NCBI RefSeq assembly: GCF_900094545.1
Contig: NZ_FMAH01000017.1
Span: 52,752 to 116,751, forward strand
Length of the DNA stretch: 64,000 bases
Origin: Martinezella miluonensis
Lineage (GTDB): Bacteria > Pseudomonadota > Alphaproteobacteria > Rhizobiales > Rhizobiaceae
Reading direction: 5' to 3'
Shown one piece after another: positions 1 through 8,932 of this stretch (position 1 is its first letter; each line of letters starts with the position of its first letter). The translations under genes were made by a program, and so were the position numbers. Under the pieces are notes generated by a model that did no database searches, had not been told where the DNA came from, and saw only the letters and a program-made list of their open reading frames with translations.

Positions 1-116
1 TTGTAGCGTAGCCGCGCGACATCCTCCATGTCTTCGCTGCTTTCGATCCGGCGGTACTCCACGTGATCGAGCACCTCCATCAGCTTGCCGGCGAAGCTGT
101 TTTTCAAAGTACTCAT
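1..116 (-). CDS. N-terminal fragment of a putative N-acyl amino acid synthase (FeeM-like, GNAT fold)
   Basis: An open frame runs leftward off the window edge from an ATG at 116-114, with an alternative in-frame ATG at 125-123. About 38 residues are visible. They are polar and contain the segment VARLRY, which resembles the entry to the acyltransferase fold of FeeM-type N-acyl amino acid synthases and autoinducer synthases (typically RLRYKAY). That resemblance is the only basis for the name. The gene is preceded by a very AT-rich stretch suited to a promoter. Most of the protein lies outside the window, so the family call is tentative; an unrelated protein remains possible. Confidence 0.42.
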   Translation of the reverse strand, partial: MSTLKNSFAGKLMEVLDHVEYRRIESSEDMEDVARLRY

Positions 117-125
117 ATGAGTCAT

Positions 126-444
126 GGTTAATGTTCCGTAATGGTTAACGGAACATCTTTGGTATTAAAGCAAAATTTGATCAATATTTGTTTTAAATTT
201 TATTAACTATTCGTTCATTAAGGTTAATTTTCTTGGCCAATACCGGCAAAAGCTGAGGTTGCGAAAGCGCTCTAGCTTCCATTGCTACAAGGCGGCGCTC
301 TCACAGCTTCGACTCTCCACTCCGACATGGGGAAATGAGCCAGCGCCAGCCACGCTCGATCCCTGTCAGTTGGCCTTCAATGAGGTGAGTGATCGTTGCG
401 AACGACCCTAGCATCGGGAGATGACTTAGGGGGCTACCAAAGCA
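126..444. other. AT-rich intergenic region upstream of the leftmost gene
   Basis: About 320 bases hold no convincing gene. The first 115 bases (126-240) are strongly AT-rich, unlike the GC-rich surroundings, and probably contain the promoter of the leftward gene at 1-116. The rest (240-444) is of ordinary composition and lies downstream of the c-di-GMP gene stop. I see no convincing intrinsic terminator. Confidence 0.5.
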
Positions 445-2748
445 TCAGGCGACGTGATCGTGCCGCAGCCCCGATTGCCGGCGGGCGAGGCTGTCCACTG
501 TTCCGACAACCTGTTCCCGCGGCACGGGCATGGAGAAAACATAGCCCTGGATGATATCGGCGAGATTGTTCTCAACGATCAGCGCCAGTTGCTCCGGCGT
601 CTCGACCCCCTCGATCACGATGTGGAGACTGAGGGCGCGGGAAAGATCGACGATGCCGCACAGAAGCTTGAAACGGCGGCTGTCCGTCGTGATGTCGCGA
701 ACGAACGACCGGTCGATCTTCACAACATCCACCGGCAAGGAGTCGAGATAGCTGAGGCTGGAAAAGCCGGTGCCGAAATCGTCGATGGCGATGGTGATGC
801 CCTTGGCGCGCAGATCCGCAAGAATGGAGCGAACGGTCGCCATCTCGTCCATCAGGCAGCTTTCCGTCACTTCGAGATGCAGCCGCGAGGGCTCCAATCC
901 CGATGCATCGAGCGCTTCCGCAACGATATCGACGATATCGTTGCTGCGCAGATCCTGGGCCGAGAGATTGACCGAAACCGCGACCTGTCCCGGCCACGAA
1001 ACGCAATCCCGGCAGGCCTGATTGATCATGAAGCGGGTGATGCCGCCGACAATGCCCATCTCTTCGGCGATCTGCACGAAGATGTTGGGCGGGATCGAAC
1101 CCTTTTCCGGATGAGTCCAGCGCGCCAAAGCCTCGCAACAATCGATGCGGGAGCCATCCGGTGTGAACATCGGTTGATACATGGCCAGAAGATTGCCGGC
1201 TTCCACCGCCTCGCGCAGATCGTCCTTCAGCTTCTGCCGCTCGACGTAGCGCGCATCCATCTCCTGCTCGAAGGCGCTGCAGCTTCCCTTCAGCCGCAGT
1301 TTGGCATCGAACAGCGCCAGATCGGCCTTGATCTGCCACTCTTCCGGACGGAACTCGCGGCTCGACATGGTGACATAGCCGCCGCTGAACGAGATCCGGA
1401 AGCTGTTGTCATCGACATCGTAGGTGCCGGTCATCGCGGCATGCAATGCGCGCACGCGTGAATCGATATCGGATTCATTGCTCTCATTTGGAAAGAACAG
1501 CACGAATTGATCGCCCACCAGACGGGCCGGAAGTACCGTGGTGCCCGCAAGCTCTTTCAAGCGCTCGCCGATAGCGACCAGCAGACGATCTCCCGTCACA
1601 TGTCCCTTGGTGTCGTTGACATGCTTGAAGTCGTCCACGTCGAGCACGAGAATACCGACCTGGGTTTCGCCGCTGCGCGCAGCAAGCTTTTCCTTGACCA
1701 GCTCGACGAAATATTCGCGGTTCGGCAGCCCCGTCAGAGGATCGTAGCGAACCATGTGCAGGATCTTGCGCTCTGCCCGGATGCGCACCGTCACATCTTC
1801 GAAAATCAGGATGACGACGCCATCGGCACGGCGGCTGGCCGAAAACTCCAGAAACTGATCTTCATTGAACTGGATCAGGGTGCGCGACAGCGTGCCGCTG
1901 ACCAGCTGCGCCATCTGCCGCTGAATGAGCCCCGGCAGCGATCCGTCGATGAAGGCGTGACGCGCGCCGTAACGCAGCACGACGTCGAATTCACAATCCT
2001 TGAGCTGTTCCTGATGCGAGAAATTCAGCAGCTCGCATGCCTTGCGATTGACCACGAGAATGCGGTTATGCGCGTCGAGCATGAACAAGCCATGCGTCAT
2101 GTTGTTGAGCGCGGTATCGAACCGGTCGGCGATCAGCGATATCTCGCGCGATGCGATGACATTCTTGTAGAGAAATTCACGCACGCCGTTCGCCATCGCG
2201 CGCGTGGTCAACCCGAACGGGACGAGCATGATGGAAACGATCGCCTTGTAGAGCTGCTCCGACATCAGACAGGCGATGATGATGGGCAGGCAGCAGGCAA
2301 GCGTCTGGAGATCGATCGCCTTCTGTGAACCGTAGTTGCGGCCGACGATCGATACCATCGACGCCATGGTCACGGCGATGCAGATGAATTCCGCCAGCGG
2401 GTCCTGCACGATCAGGATGGCATAGCCACTGCCGATGCCGAGTATGGACGCCGTCGCCGCCGCCCCGATGACGTAGCGCGTTTCCCAACTCGAAATGTCG
2501 GCGCGCGTAAAATTATGCTTGTCGGCCGCGTCGAAGAGCCGGAACGAATATATCCGCAGCACGAAAACCGCTGCAAAAGCCAGGCAAAGAACGAGATAGA
2601 TGCTCGCGCGCGTGCTCATAAACACGACGACATACGTCAGGATATGAACCACCACGCCCGTAAACAGCGTTTTACGGTTTCCGAAAAGCGAACTGACGAA
2701 CGACAGATAAACATCCGTCGGCACGGTGTCCGGGCTTGGAGGCTTCAT
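445..2748 (-). CDS. membrane PAS-GGDEF-EAL protein with degenerate GGDEF; likely c-di-GMP phosphodiesterase
   Basis: The 767-residue protein begins with roughly 185 residues of hydrophobic membrane segments, followed by a PAS-like region (about 205-320), a GGDEF domain (about 330-490) and an EAL domain (about 505-755). The diguanylate cyclase signature reads RLVGDQF rather than RLGGDEF, so cyclase activity is probably lost. The EAL domain keeps its catalytic pieces: EAL in CCEALARW, SVNLSAQ, EVTES, IDDFGTGFSSL, VKIDRSF, EGVETPEQ and QGYVFS. It should therefore hydrolyse c-di-GMP at the inner membrane, with the GGDEF domain possibly acting as a GTP sensor. It stands alone on the minus strand. 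The ATG at 2748 is followed directly by the first membrane region. Confidence 0.88.
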   Translation of the reverse strand: MKPPSPDTVPTDVYLSFVSSLFGNRKTLFTGVVVHILTYVVVFMSTRASIYLVLCLAFAAVFVLRIYSFRLFDAADKHNFTRADISSWETRYVIGAAATASILGIGSGYAILIVQDPLAEFICIAVTMASMVSIVGRNYGSQKAIDLQTLACCLPIIIACLMSEQLYKAIVSIMLVPFGLTTRAMANGVREFLYKNVIASREISLIADRFDTALNNMTHGLFMLDAHNRILVVNRKACELLNFSHQEQLKDCEFDVVLRYGARHAFIDGSLPGLIQRQMAQLVSGTLSRTLIQFNEDQFLEFSASRRADGVVILIFEDVTVRIRAERKILHMVRYDPLTGLPNREYFVELVKEKLAARSGETQVGILVLDVDDFKHVNDTKGHVTGDRLLVAIGERLKELAGTTVLPARLVGDQFVLFFPNESNESDIDSRVRALHAAMTGTYDVDDNSFRISFSGGYVTMSSREFRPEEWQIKADLALFDAKLRLKGSCSAFEQEMDARYVERQKLKDDLREAVEAGNLLAMYQPMFTPDGSRIDCCEALARWTHPEKGSIPPNIFVQIAEEMGIVGGITRFMINQACRDCVSWPGQVAVSVNLSAQDLRSNDIVDIVAEALDASGLEPSRLHLEVTESCLMDEMATVRSILADLRAKGITIAIDDFGTGFSSLSYLDSLPVDVVKIDRSFVRDITTDSRRFKLLCGIVDLSRALSLHIVIEGVETPEQLALIVENNLADIIQGYVFSMPVPREQVVGTVDSLARRQSGLRHDHVA

Positions 2749-2979
2749 TCAGAGTTCCCCTGATGCGGCGGACACCCTAGTCGAAACTTTTTAAAATTTG
2801 ATTGCCCAAATAGCACGTATATGGACAGATTTTCCAATTATGTCGGCAACTTAGGTTGAATTTAGATCACGAAACGCATCGTATTCGTGCAATCGACCTA
2901 AGTGAATTCGAACGCCGAGACAATATTTAAGTGACTAATTGATAAAATAAAACACCATTAGACACTTGTGGAACACGTA

Positions 2980-4086
2980 TCAGAGCTTGCCCGCCCGCTG
3001 CTGGATCATCATGAACGTGTCGAACGTATACTCGGAGAGTTGCATCCACAGATACGCGTCCTTCTTATAAGCGACCTGATCCGCATAGATGCGCTTGAAG
3101 GAATCGTTGGATTTGGACAGATCGGCATAAAGTCCGTTGGCTGCCTGGAAGCAGGCTTCCATGATCTCCTGGCTGAAGGGGCGTAGCGTCACGCCCTGCT
3201 GCACGATGTCCTTCAGTGCCTGGGGATTTTTCACGTCATATTTCGCCAGCATGTTGGTGTTGGCGAAAGCGCAGGCATCAGTGAGGATGGCCTGATAGTT
3301 CTTCGGCAGCCCGTTCCATTTTTCCAGGTTGAAGAAGGCGTGCACCACGGCACCGCCCTCCCACCATCCGGGGTAATAGTAGTATTTGGCGATCTTCTGT
3401 AGTCCGAGCTTCAGGTCGTCATAGGGGCCGACCCATTCGACCGCATCGACGGCGCCCTTGTCCAGCGCATTGTAGACATCATTCGCGGCGATATCCTGCT
3501 GCGGGGCAACGCCGATCTTCTGCACCACCTTGCCGGCAAGGCCGGCTATGCGCATCTTCAGGCCCTTGAGATCGTCGAGCGTGTTGATTTCCTTGCGGAA
3601 CCAGCCACCCATCTGCGCACCGGTATTGCCGGCGGGAAGCCCCAATATGCCTTGCGTGGCATAGAACTCGTTCATCAGCTTGTTGCCGTTGCCCTGGTAG
3701 AACCAGGCATTGGTCAGCCGGGCATTGAGGCCGAACGGCAGCGTCGTGCCGATGGCGTAGGTCGGATCTTTGTCCGCGAAATAATAGGAGCAGGTATGCG
3801 CGGCATCGACCGTGCCGGCGCTCACCGCATCTGCAACCTGCGCACCGGGCACGATTTCGCCGGCCTCATAGATCTGAATGGTGAAATTGCCGTTCGTCGC
3901 GTCGGAAACATGGGTGGCGATATCCTCCGCGCCGCCATAGATCGTGTCCAGGCTTTTCGGAAAGGAAGACGTCATCTTCCAGGTGATCTTTGGATACTCC
4001 TGAGCCAGAGCCGGGGTCGCAAGCGCGGAGGCGGCAGCACCTGCGCCAACTGCTCCTGCCCGCCTTATGAAGGAACGGCGATCCAT
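2980..4086 (-). CDS. TRAP transporter solute-binding protein (DctP family, TakP-like)
   Basis: The 368-residue protein starts with a Tat-type signal (MDRRSFIRRAG, then an Ala-rich hydrophobic stretch ending near ALAQ at about residue 29). The rest is a DctP fold. The segment from VEWVGPYDDLKLG through YYYYPGWWEGG matches the TakP branch that binds 2-oxo acids and other organic acids or polyols with a cation. It would capture a carboxylate in the periplasm for a DctQ-DctM permease. No permease subunit lies beside it: the left neighbour is a c-di-GMP protein and the right one a divergent amidotransferase. Either the permease is encoded elsewhere or this is a relic or shared binding protein. Confidence 0.9.
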   Translation of the reverse strand: MDRRSFIRRAGAVGAGAAASALATPALAQEYPKITWKMTSSFPKSLDTIYGGAEDIATHVSDATNGNFTIQIYEAGEIVPGAQVADAVSAGTVDAAHTCSYYFADKDPTYAIGTTLPFGLNARLTNAWFYQGNGNKLMNEFYATQGILGLPAGNTGAQMGGWFRKEINTLDDLKGLKMRIAGLAGKVVQKIGVAPQQDIAANDVYNALDKGAVDAVEWVGPYDDLKLGLQKIAKYYYYPGWWEGGAVVHAFFNLEKWNGLPKNYQAILTDACAFANTNMLAKYDVKNPQALKDIVQQGVTLRPFSQEIMEACFQAANGLYADLSKSNDSFKRIYADQVAYKKDAYLWMQLSEYTFDTFMMIQQRAGKL

Positions 4087-4379
4087 CGAAATCTCCCATA
4101 CGGACGGCTATGCTGGAGAGCGGAACGCTCCCCGATTGGCGCAAGCGATGGAGCTAACCACGCCGCACACGGTCTTTCAAGTTTGCTCTCGCATCGCATT
4201 ATGGCGATTCCTGTACATCCTTGTGACGAATGAAGGCAAAGCCTTACTGAAACCACTCCGCGTTGCCGGCAGGCCTATATGCGCGTAGATTGAAAGCAAG
4301 GATAATCCGCCCTCGGATTGACATCTTCGTCTTCCAGGGGTCTCAGCGAATAGCCGTTTTGCACCTTCCGGAGCCTTGA
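4087..4379. promoter_or_regulatory. divergent promoter region between the TRAP protein and the amidotransferase
   Basis: This 293-base gap separates two divergent genes and must hold both promoters. A TTGACA hexamer at 4318-4323 faces the rightward gene, but no convincing -10 element follows at the usual spacing. The short open frames crossing the region have no family resemblance and no ribosome binding site. No structured RNA was recognised. Confidence 0.4.
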
Positions 4380-5150
4380 ATGTCCAGACCAATCATCGCC
4401 ATCCCCGCCGACATCCGCGAGTTCGATGGAACGACCTGGCATGCGGTGCAGCAGCAATATGTCCGCGCCGCCGTCAAGGCGGCAGGACTGATGCCGCTGA
4501 TCGTTCCGGCGCTGGAGGACGGTAACGATGCGGACGCCATTCTGGACCGAGTCGACGGGCTGCTCGTCTCCGGTTCCGCCAGCAACGTGCATCCGTCGCT
4601 CTATGGGAAAGAAGCACGCGACAGCGACGGCCCCTTCGATCCGGCGCGCGACGCGACATCGCTGCCGCTTATCCGCCGCGCCATCGAGCGCGCCATTCCG
4701 ATGCTCGCCATCTGCCGCGGCATTCAGGAGCTGAACGTCGCGCTTGGCGGCACGCTTGCCAGCGAGATCCAGGAGCAGCCTGGCATCTGGGACCATCGCA
4801 AACCGCAGAATGTCGATCGCGACACGATGTATTCGATCCGCCAGAGCGTCTTCGTCAAGGAAGGCTCGTGCATCGCCCGCGTCGTCGGCCCGGGCGAAGT
4901 GCGCGTCAACTCGCTGCATCGCCAGGCGATTGCCGATACGGCGCCAAGGCTGCAGGTGGAAGCACTGGCCGAGGACGGCACGATCGAGGCCGTCTCCGTC
5001 ATCGGCGCCAGGGCCTTTGCCGTCGGCGTGCAATGGCATCCGGAATATTGGGCCGAGACGGATTCGCCGTCACGCAAGCTCTTCGTCGCCTTCGGCGATT
5101 CCGTGCGCGACTATGCGGCAAGCAAGGAGCGGCTCGCCGCCGCCCAATAG
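4380..5150 (+). CDS. class I glutamine amidotransferase-like hydrolase (PuuD/gamma-glutamyl-GABA hydrolase family)
   Basis: The 256-residue protein is a peptidase C26 type class I glutamine amidotransferase. The nucleophile is Cys112 in LAICRGIQELN, and the His220/Glu222 partners lie in VQWHPEYW. The oxyanion loop is seen as VSGSASNVHPSLYG near residue 65. Family members such as PuuD hydrolyse gamma-glutamyl-GABA in putrescine breakdown, but rhizobia have several paralogues and the exact substrate is not fixed by sequence. No glutamylating partner (PuuA) is adjacent. The gene is divergent from the TRAP protein gene, and its stop codon sits at the edge of a palindromic repeat (5149-5250). Confidence 0.85.
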   Translation: MSRPIIAIPADIREFDGTTWHAVQQQYVRAAVKAAGLMPLIVPALEDGNDADAILDRVDGLLVSGSASNVHPSLYGKEARDSDGPFDPARDATSLPLIRRAIERAIPMLAICRGIQELNVALGGTLASEIQEQPGIWDHRKPQNVDRDTMYSIRQSVFVKEGSCIARVVGPGEVRVNSLHRQAIADTAPRLQVEALAEDGTIEAVSVIGARAFAVGVQWHPEYWAETDSPSRKLFVAFGDSVRDYAASKERLAAAQ

Positions 5151-5250
5151 AGCATTTCCGCTACCCTTCGAATCGCAAAAACGCTCTATCTTCTTATTTC
5201 CCAACGCATTCCGGACGGAAAACCGCTGCGCACTTTTCCATGAAATGCTC
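5149..5250. repeat. rhizobial palindromic intergenic repeat, copy A
   Basis: A roughly 100-bp element with characteristic blocks: GAATCGCAAAAACGCTCTAT, CATTCCGGACGGAAAACCG and GCGCACTTTTCC. It matches, in reverse orientation, the copies at 22743-22843 and 44261-44362. The TAG stop of the amidotransferase gene overlaps its left edge, and the convergent dehydrogenase gene ends about 20 bases past its right edge. It probably folds into a stem-loop in the 3' untranslated RNA. Confidence 0.8.
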
Positions 5251-5271
5251 CATAAACAGAAGACCGTGTGA

Positions 5272-6240
5272 TCAGCCGCGCAGCTTGACCGGCGTCTCCG
5301 GCACCGGCGTCACCGGCCGGCCCTTTACGAACCATTCGATGATGTTGTCGACGACAAGATCGGCCATGGCGTCGCGTGTCGGCACCGAGGCGGACGCCAC
5401 ATGCGGCAGCAAGGAAACGTTCGGCAGGGAGAGATAGCCGGCCGGCACATTGGGTTCATCGTAGAACACATCAAGGCCGGCGGCCCCCAGCGTACCATTG
5501 CCGAGGGCGGCGATCAGTGCATCGTCATCGACCGACCAGCCGCGGCCGACATTGATGAACACGCCCTGCGGCCCAAGCGCCGATAGGATATCCGCGTTGA
5601 TGACCTTGTGCGTTTCCGGCGTCTTCGGCACGATGGAGATCAGCGTATCCACCGACTGCGCCATTTCCTTCAGGGTCGGATAATAATCGTAAGGCAGCGA
5701 GTCGCGCGGCGAGCGCGTGTGGTAGCCGATCTTCACCTTGAACGGCTCGAGCCTTCTGGCGATCTCGAGACCGATGCGGCCGAGACCATTGATACCGATG
5801 CGGCGCCCCTTCATCGAAAAAGGCGAGAGCGGAAACGCCCCTTCCTTTACCCAGCGCCCCTCGCGCAGCCAGCTTTCAGCTTTCGGAAACTGCCGCAGCG
5901 TGTTCAGCAGCAGCGCGATCGCCGTATCCGCGACCTCGTCATTCAGGACGTCAGGCGTATTGGTGACGACGATCCCTTTGGAAGCGGCATGTTTGACGTC
6001 GATGCCATCATAGCCGACGCCGAAATTGGCGATGACTTCGATATTCGGAAAAGCATCGATCCAGGAGGCACCGAAGCCGCCCGAGACAGCGACGCCGCGG
6101 ATGCGGGCTGCCGTCTCCGCATCGACCTTCGGGCCGCCATCACGTTCTACGGATACGATATCGAACTGCTTTCCAAGCCTTTCGAGAACACGCGGGTGTA
6201 TCTTCCCCGGAACGAGGACGGCAATGCGGTTATCGGACAT
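5272..6240 (-). CDS. D-2-hydroxyacid dehydrogenase (glyoxylate/hydroxypyruvate reductase type)
   Basis: The 322-residue enzyme uses the ATG at 6240, preceded by AGAGGAAAG at good spacing; a longer frame to 6282 lacks such a site. It has the D-isomer 2-hydroxyacid dehydrogenase fold: a substrate domain with SGGFGASW and ANFGVGYDGID, the NAD(P) Rossmann motif GINGLGRIGLEIARR, Arg in NVGRGWSVDD, Glu in FYDEPNVP and the catalytic His in LLPHVASAS. The likely reaction is reduction of glyoxylate, hydroxypyruvate or a related 2-oxo acid in the cytoplasm. It lies about 105 bases downstream of a LacI regulator on the same strand, suggesting control by that regulator. Confidence 0.88.
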   Translation of the reverse strand: MSDNRIAVLVPGKIHPRVLERLGKQFDIVSVERDGGPKVDAETAARIRGVAVSGGFGASWIDAFPNIEVIANFGVGYDGIDVKHAASKGIVVTNTPDVLNDEVADTAIALLLNTLRQFPKAESWLREGRWVKEGAFPLSPFSMKGRRIGINGLGRIGLEIARRLEPFKVKIGYHTRSPRDSLPYDYYPTLKEMAQSVDTLISIVPKTPETHKVINADILSALGPQGVFINVGRGWSVDDDALIAALGNGTLGAAGLDVFYDEPNVPAGYLSLPNVSLLPHVASASVPTRDAMADLVVDNIIEWFVKGRPVTPVPETPVKLRG

Positions 6241-6277
6241 GAATCTTTCCTCTTGCGGTACGGTTCGGCGCGACTGC

Positions 6278-6350
6278 AGCAATTCCAGGAAAATAGACGG
6301 CGGCTTCCCGCCCGGAACTGCATAGAGCCAATGAGATAGAGCGGTTCAGC
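6278..6350. repeat. rhizobial palindromic repeat, degenerate copy B
   Basis: The element contains CAATTCCAGGAAAA, a GC-rich hairpin core (GGCGGCTTCCCGCCCGG) and AGATAGAGCGGTTCAGC. It resembles copy D at 22743 in its first half and copy C at 11121 in its second half. It fills the gap between the dehydrogenase start and the stop of the LacI gene and touches the last codons of the latter. Confidence 0.6.
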
Positions 6351-7392
6351 GATCCCGTGAAGGGCTGAACTGCTCGCGGGCCTTGTATGGCGCCGTCGAC
6401 TGGCGGATGCGCATTTCCGGCTTGATGAGATGGATACCATCCGGCTCGTGGCTTCCCGCCAATCTATCCAAAAGCGCCCGTGCTGCAAGCCTTCCGACCT
6501 CGGCCTGACCGTTCCAGACCGTCGTCAGCGCCGGCGTGGCGATTGCCGCTTCTTCCAGATCGTCGTAGCCGGTAACCGAAATGTCCCTCCCCGGTACGAG
6601 ACCAGCGCGGGAAATACCGTTCATCAGACCGATGGCGACCAGATCGTTCCAGCAGACCGCCGCCGTGGGCTTCTGCGGCAGCGACAGGAAGTGCACGGCC
6701 GCCTCGAAACCGCCCTGCTTCGAGCGCGCGCCGGGAATACGCAGATTGGGATCGACCTCGATGCCCGCCTTGCGCAGCGCATTGACATAGCCCTGATAGC
6801 GGTCGCGCCCCGTCGAGGTCTGGTCCGTGCCGCCGATCATTGCGATCGAGCGGTGACCAAGGCTGATCAAGTGGTTGGTGGCAAGCGAAATCCCGTAGCT
6901 GTCGTCGCCGCGATAGGTCGGCAGATCCAGTGCATCGATCTGGCGCGCCACGAGAATGGCGGGCATGCCGTTTTCTTCGGCCAGCTCGAAATCCTCCGGC
7001 GGCGTTCCGATCGCCGGCGACATGATCACGCCGTCGCCGCCAAGCTGCAGCAGCGTCTCGATGAAGGTTCGCTGCTTCTCGACAGAGTCATAATGGTTGG
7101 AAAGAATGAAGGTGTGCCGGCTGCGATCGAGTTCGCTTTCGATCGCCTTGAGGATTTCCCCGTAAAACGGGTTCATGATGTCATGAACGACGACGCCAAT
7201 GATCCCCGATCGCGACGTTCTGAGGCTCGCCGCGCGGCGATTGTAGATGTAGCCTAGCGCGCGGGCCTGGTCCTTGATCTTTTCGCGTGTATTGACCGCG
7301 ACCAACGGGCTATCACGTAAGGCCAGAGATACCGTTGCTGTTGAAATGCCGAGCGTTTCCGCAATTGTAGAAAGCTTTATCTTTTGCGCCAC
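6346..7392 (-). CDS. LacI-family transcriptional regulator
   Basis: The protein is 348 residues from a GTG start at 7392, which follows GGGAGGGAGC; an upstream ATG at 7425 would add residues before the usual N-terminus. The helix-turn-helix is typical (KLSTIAETLGISTATVSLALRD), followed by the hinge and a periplasmic-binding-protein-like effector domain (IIGVVVHDIMNPFYGEILKAIE onward). It probably represses the 2-hydroxyacid dehydrogenase gene just downstream. The effector is unknown. A 10-bp palindrome ATTCCGGAAT at 7443-7452, about 50 bases upstream, is a possible autoregulatory operator. Confidence 0.9.
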   Translation of the reverse strand: MAQKIKLSTIAETLGISTATVSLALRDSPLVAVNTREKIKDQARALGYIYNRRAASLRTSRSGIIGVVVHDIMNPFYGEILKAIESELDRSRHTFILSNHYDSVEKQRTFIETLLQLGGDGVIMSPAIGTPPEDFELAEENGMPAILVARQIDALDLPTYRGDDSYGISLATNHLISLGHRSIAMIGGTDQTSTGRDRYQGYVNALRKAGIEVDPNLRIPGARSKQGGFEAAVHFLSLPQKPTAAVCWNDLVAIGLMNGISRAGLVPGRDISVTGYDDLEEAAIATPALTTVWNGQAEVGRLAARALLDRLAGSHEPDGIHLIKPEMRIRQSTAPYKAREQFSPSRDR

Positions 7393-7510
7393 GCGCTCCC
7401 TCCCCGTGAAACGCAGCCGTAACATATTCCGTTCGTTTTACGATTCCGGAATTTAAAATATTTAATTAAAAGCTTTAATCGCGTCGCGCAACTCGAATTC
7501 GCGAGGATTT

Positions 7511-8023
7511 TCAGATTTCCTCATCGTCCTCGTCGTCATCGCCCGCCTGTAGATTGTTCTCAATCGTCTTCAGCAGTCGCACGAGCGAGCGAATGTCCTT
7601 TTCGGAGAAACCGCGCGTCGCGAGTTCATCGCAGCTGGCAGCAGAGCTTTCGATCTCGCTGACGCTGTTGCGGCCGGTCTCGGTGAGATAGACCTTGGTC
7701 AGGCGAGCATCCTCGGCGTCCGGCCGCCGTTCGACGAAGCCTTGCGCCTCCATGCGGCCGATCGTGCGCGTCATCGTCGGCGCCTTGACGCCGAGCTTCT
7801 GCGCCAGCGATCCGGCCGGAAGACCGTCGCTGGCCGCCAGGGCAAGGATGACGCCGTCCTGCCCGGCATAGAGACCGCTTGCCGTCAGGCTGCGGGTCAT
7901 CACCGTTCGCATGGACCGCGCCGCCTGCGTCAATGCCGGCGACAGATCGGCAAGCGTGTAGTCCCGGTGATCCTTCTTCTTACCTGACTTACTTTTCTTC
8001 CCGACCTTGTTCTTCTTACCCAT
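7511..8023 (-). CDS. MarR-family regulator with charged tails
   Basis: The 170-residue protein has a central winged helix of the MarR type (LAQKLGVKAPTMTRTIGRMEAQGFVERR, then the wing RPDAEDARLTKVYLT). Two features stand out: an N-terminal stretch of about 20 residues rich in lysine (KKNKVGKKSKSGKKK) and a C-terminal tail made almost entirely of Asp and Glu. MarR proteins normally lack both. The gene is divergent from the creatininase-family gene 86 bases away, so it may regulate that gene as well as itself. No clear ligand can be named. Confidence 0.88.
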   Translation of the reverse strand: MGKKNKVGKKSKSGKKKDHRDYTLADLSPALTQAARSMRTVMTRSLTASGLYAGQDGVILALAASDGLPAGSLAQKLGVKAPTMTRTIGRMEAQGFVERRPDAEDARLTKVYLTETGRNSVSEIESSAASCDELATRGFSEKDIRSLVRLLKTIENNLQAGDDDEDDEEI

Positions 8024-8109
8024 CGTGATTCCGTTGACCTTTTCGCCGATGCGCCATCACGCTATGACATTGCGCAGGTTATTGACATAAACAAGAGGCA
8101 CACCCTCAG

Positions 8110-8901
8110 ATGGCGCATCCTTTGCCATGTTTCGACGACAATGATACTACACTCCCCCCTGAAGAACGGGCAAAATGGATCGCGGTGCTGCCACTTGGCG
8201 CCTATGAGCAACACGGTCCGCATCTACCCTTTGAAACCGATGCGCTGATCGCCGAAGGCATCGTTTCACGCCTCAAGGCCGGCCTGCCCGCCAAACTGCC
8301 CGTCACCTTCCTGGCGACGGAGCCTGTCGGCTACTCCATAGAGCACATCGATGTCGCCGGAACCAAAACCCTGGCTTTCGACGAAGCCGTGAAACAGTGG
8401 CTCGGCATCGCCGAGCGGATGAACAAGCTCGGCATCCGCAAATTCGTCATGCTGAACGCCCATGGCGGCAACTCTCCGCTGATGACCATCGTCGCGACGG
8501 AAGCGCGTGTGCGCTTCAACATGCTGGCGGTCGCGACCAGTTGGACCCGCTTTGGCGTGCCCGGCGGACTGATCATGCCCGATGACAAAGCGATCGACAT
8601 TCACGGCGGCGATATCGAGACATCGGTCATGCTCGCCCTGCACCCCGAAAAGGTCGACATGTCGAAGGCGGAGAACTTTCCTTCCCGCCAATCCGATTTC
8701 ATCCGCGACTTCAATCACCTTCGCGCCTACGGGCCCCACGCCTTCGGCTGGAAAATGTCCGATCTGAGCATTCGGGGCGTAGCTGGCAATGCAGGCGTGG
8801 CAACAGCGGACAAGGGCGAAAGACTGATCGCACATGCCGTCAACGGGCTTGTCGAACTGCTTGGGGATGTCGACAGCTTCGACGTGTCGACGCTGACCTG
8901 A
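8110..8901 (+). CDS. creatininase-family metal-dependent amidohydrolase
   Basis: The 263-residue protein carries the creatininase motifs: EQHGPHLPFETD (Glu33, His35, Asp44) and NAHGGN (His118), plus GGDIETS near residue 175. These residues hold two divalent metals, usually Zn or Mn. Members hydrolyse cyclic or linear amides (creatinine, formamides, the MftE peptide), so the substrate is undetermined. The protein is cytoplasmic with no signal peptide. It is divergent from the MarR gene and followed, after a 140-base gap with its own regulatory site, by a CobW GTPase gene. Confidence 0.88.
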   Translation: MAHPLPCFDDNDTTLPPEERAKWIAVLPLGAYEQHGPHLPFETDALIAEGIVSRLKAGLPAKLPVTFLATEPVGYSIEHIDVAGTKTLAFDEAVKQWLGIAERMNKLGIRKFVMLNAHGGNSPLMTIVATEARVRFNMLAVATSWTRFGVPGGLIMPDDKAIDIHGGDIETSVMLALHPEKVDMSKAENFPSRQSDFIRDFNHLRAYGPHAFGWKMSDLSIRGVAGNAGVATADKGERLIAHAVNGLVELLGDVDSFDVSTLT

Positions 8902-8932
8902 CCGCACGGCCCAGTCGCCGCTCCGCAACCCA

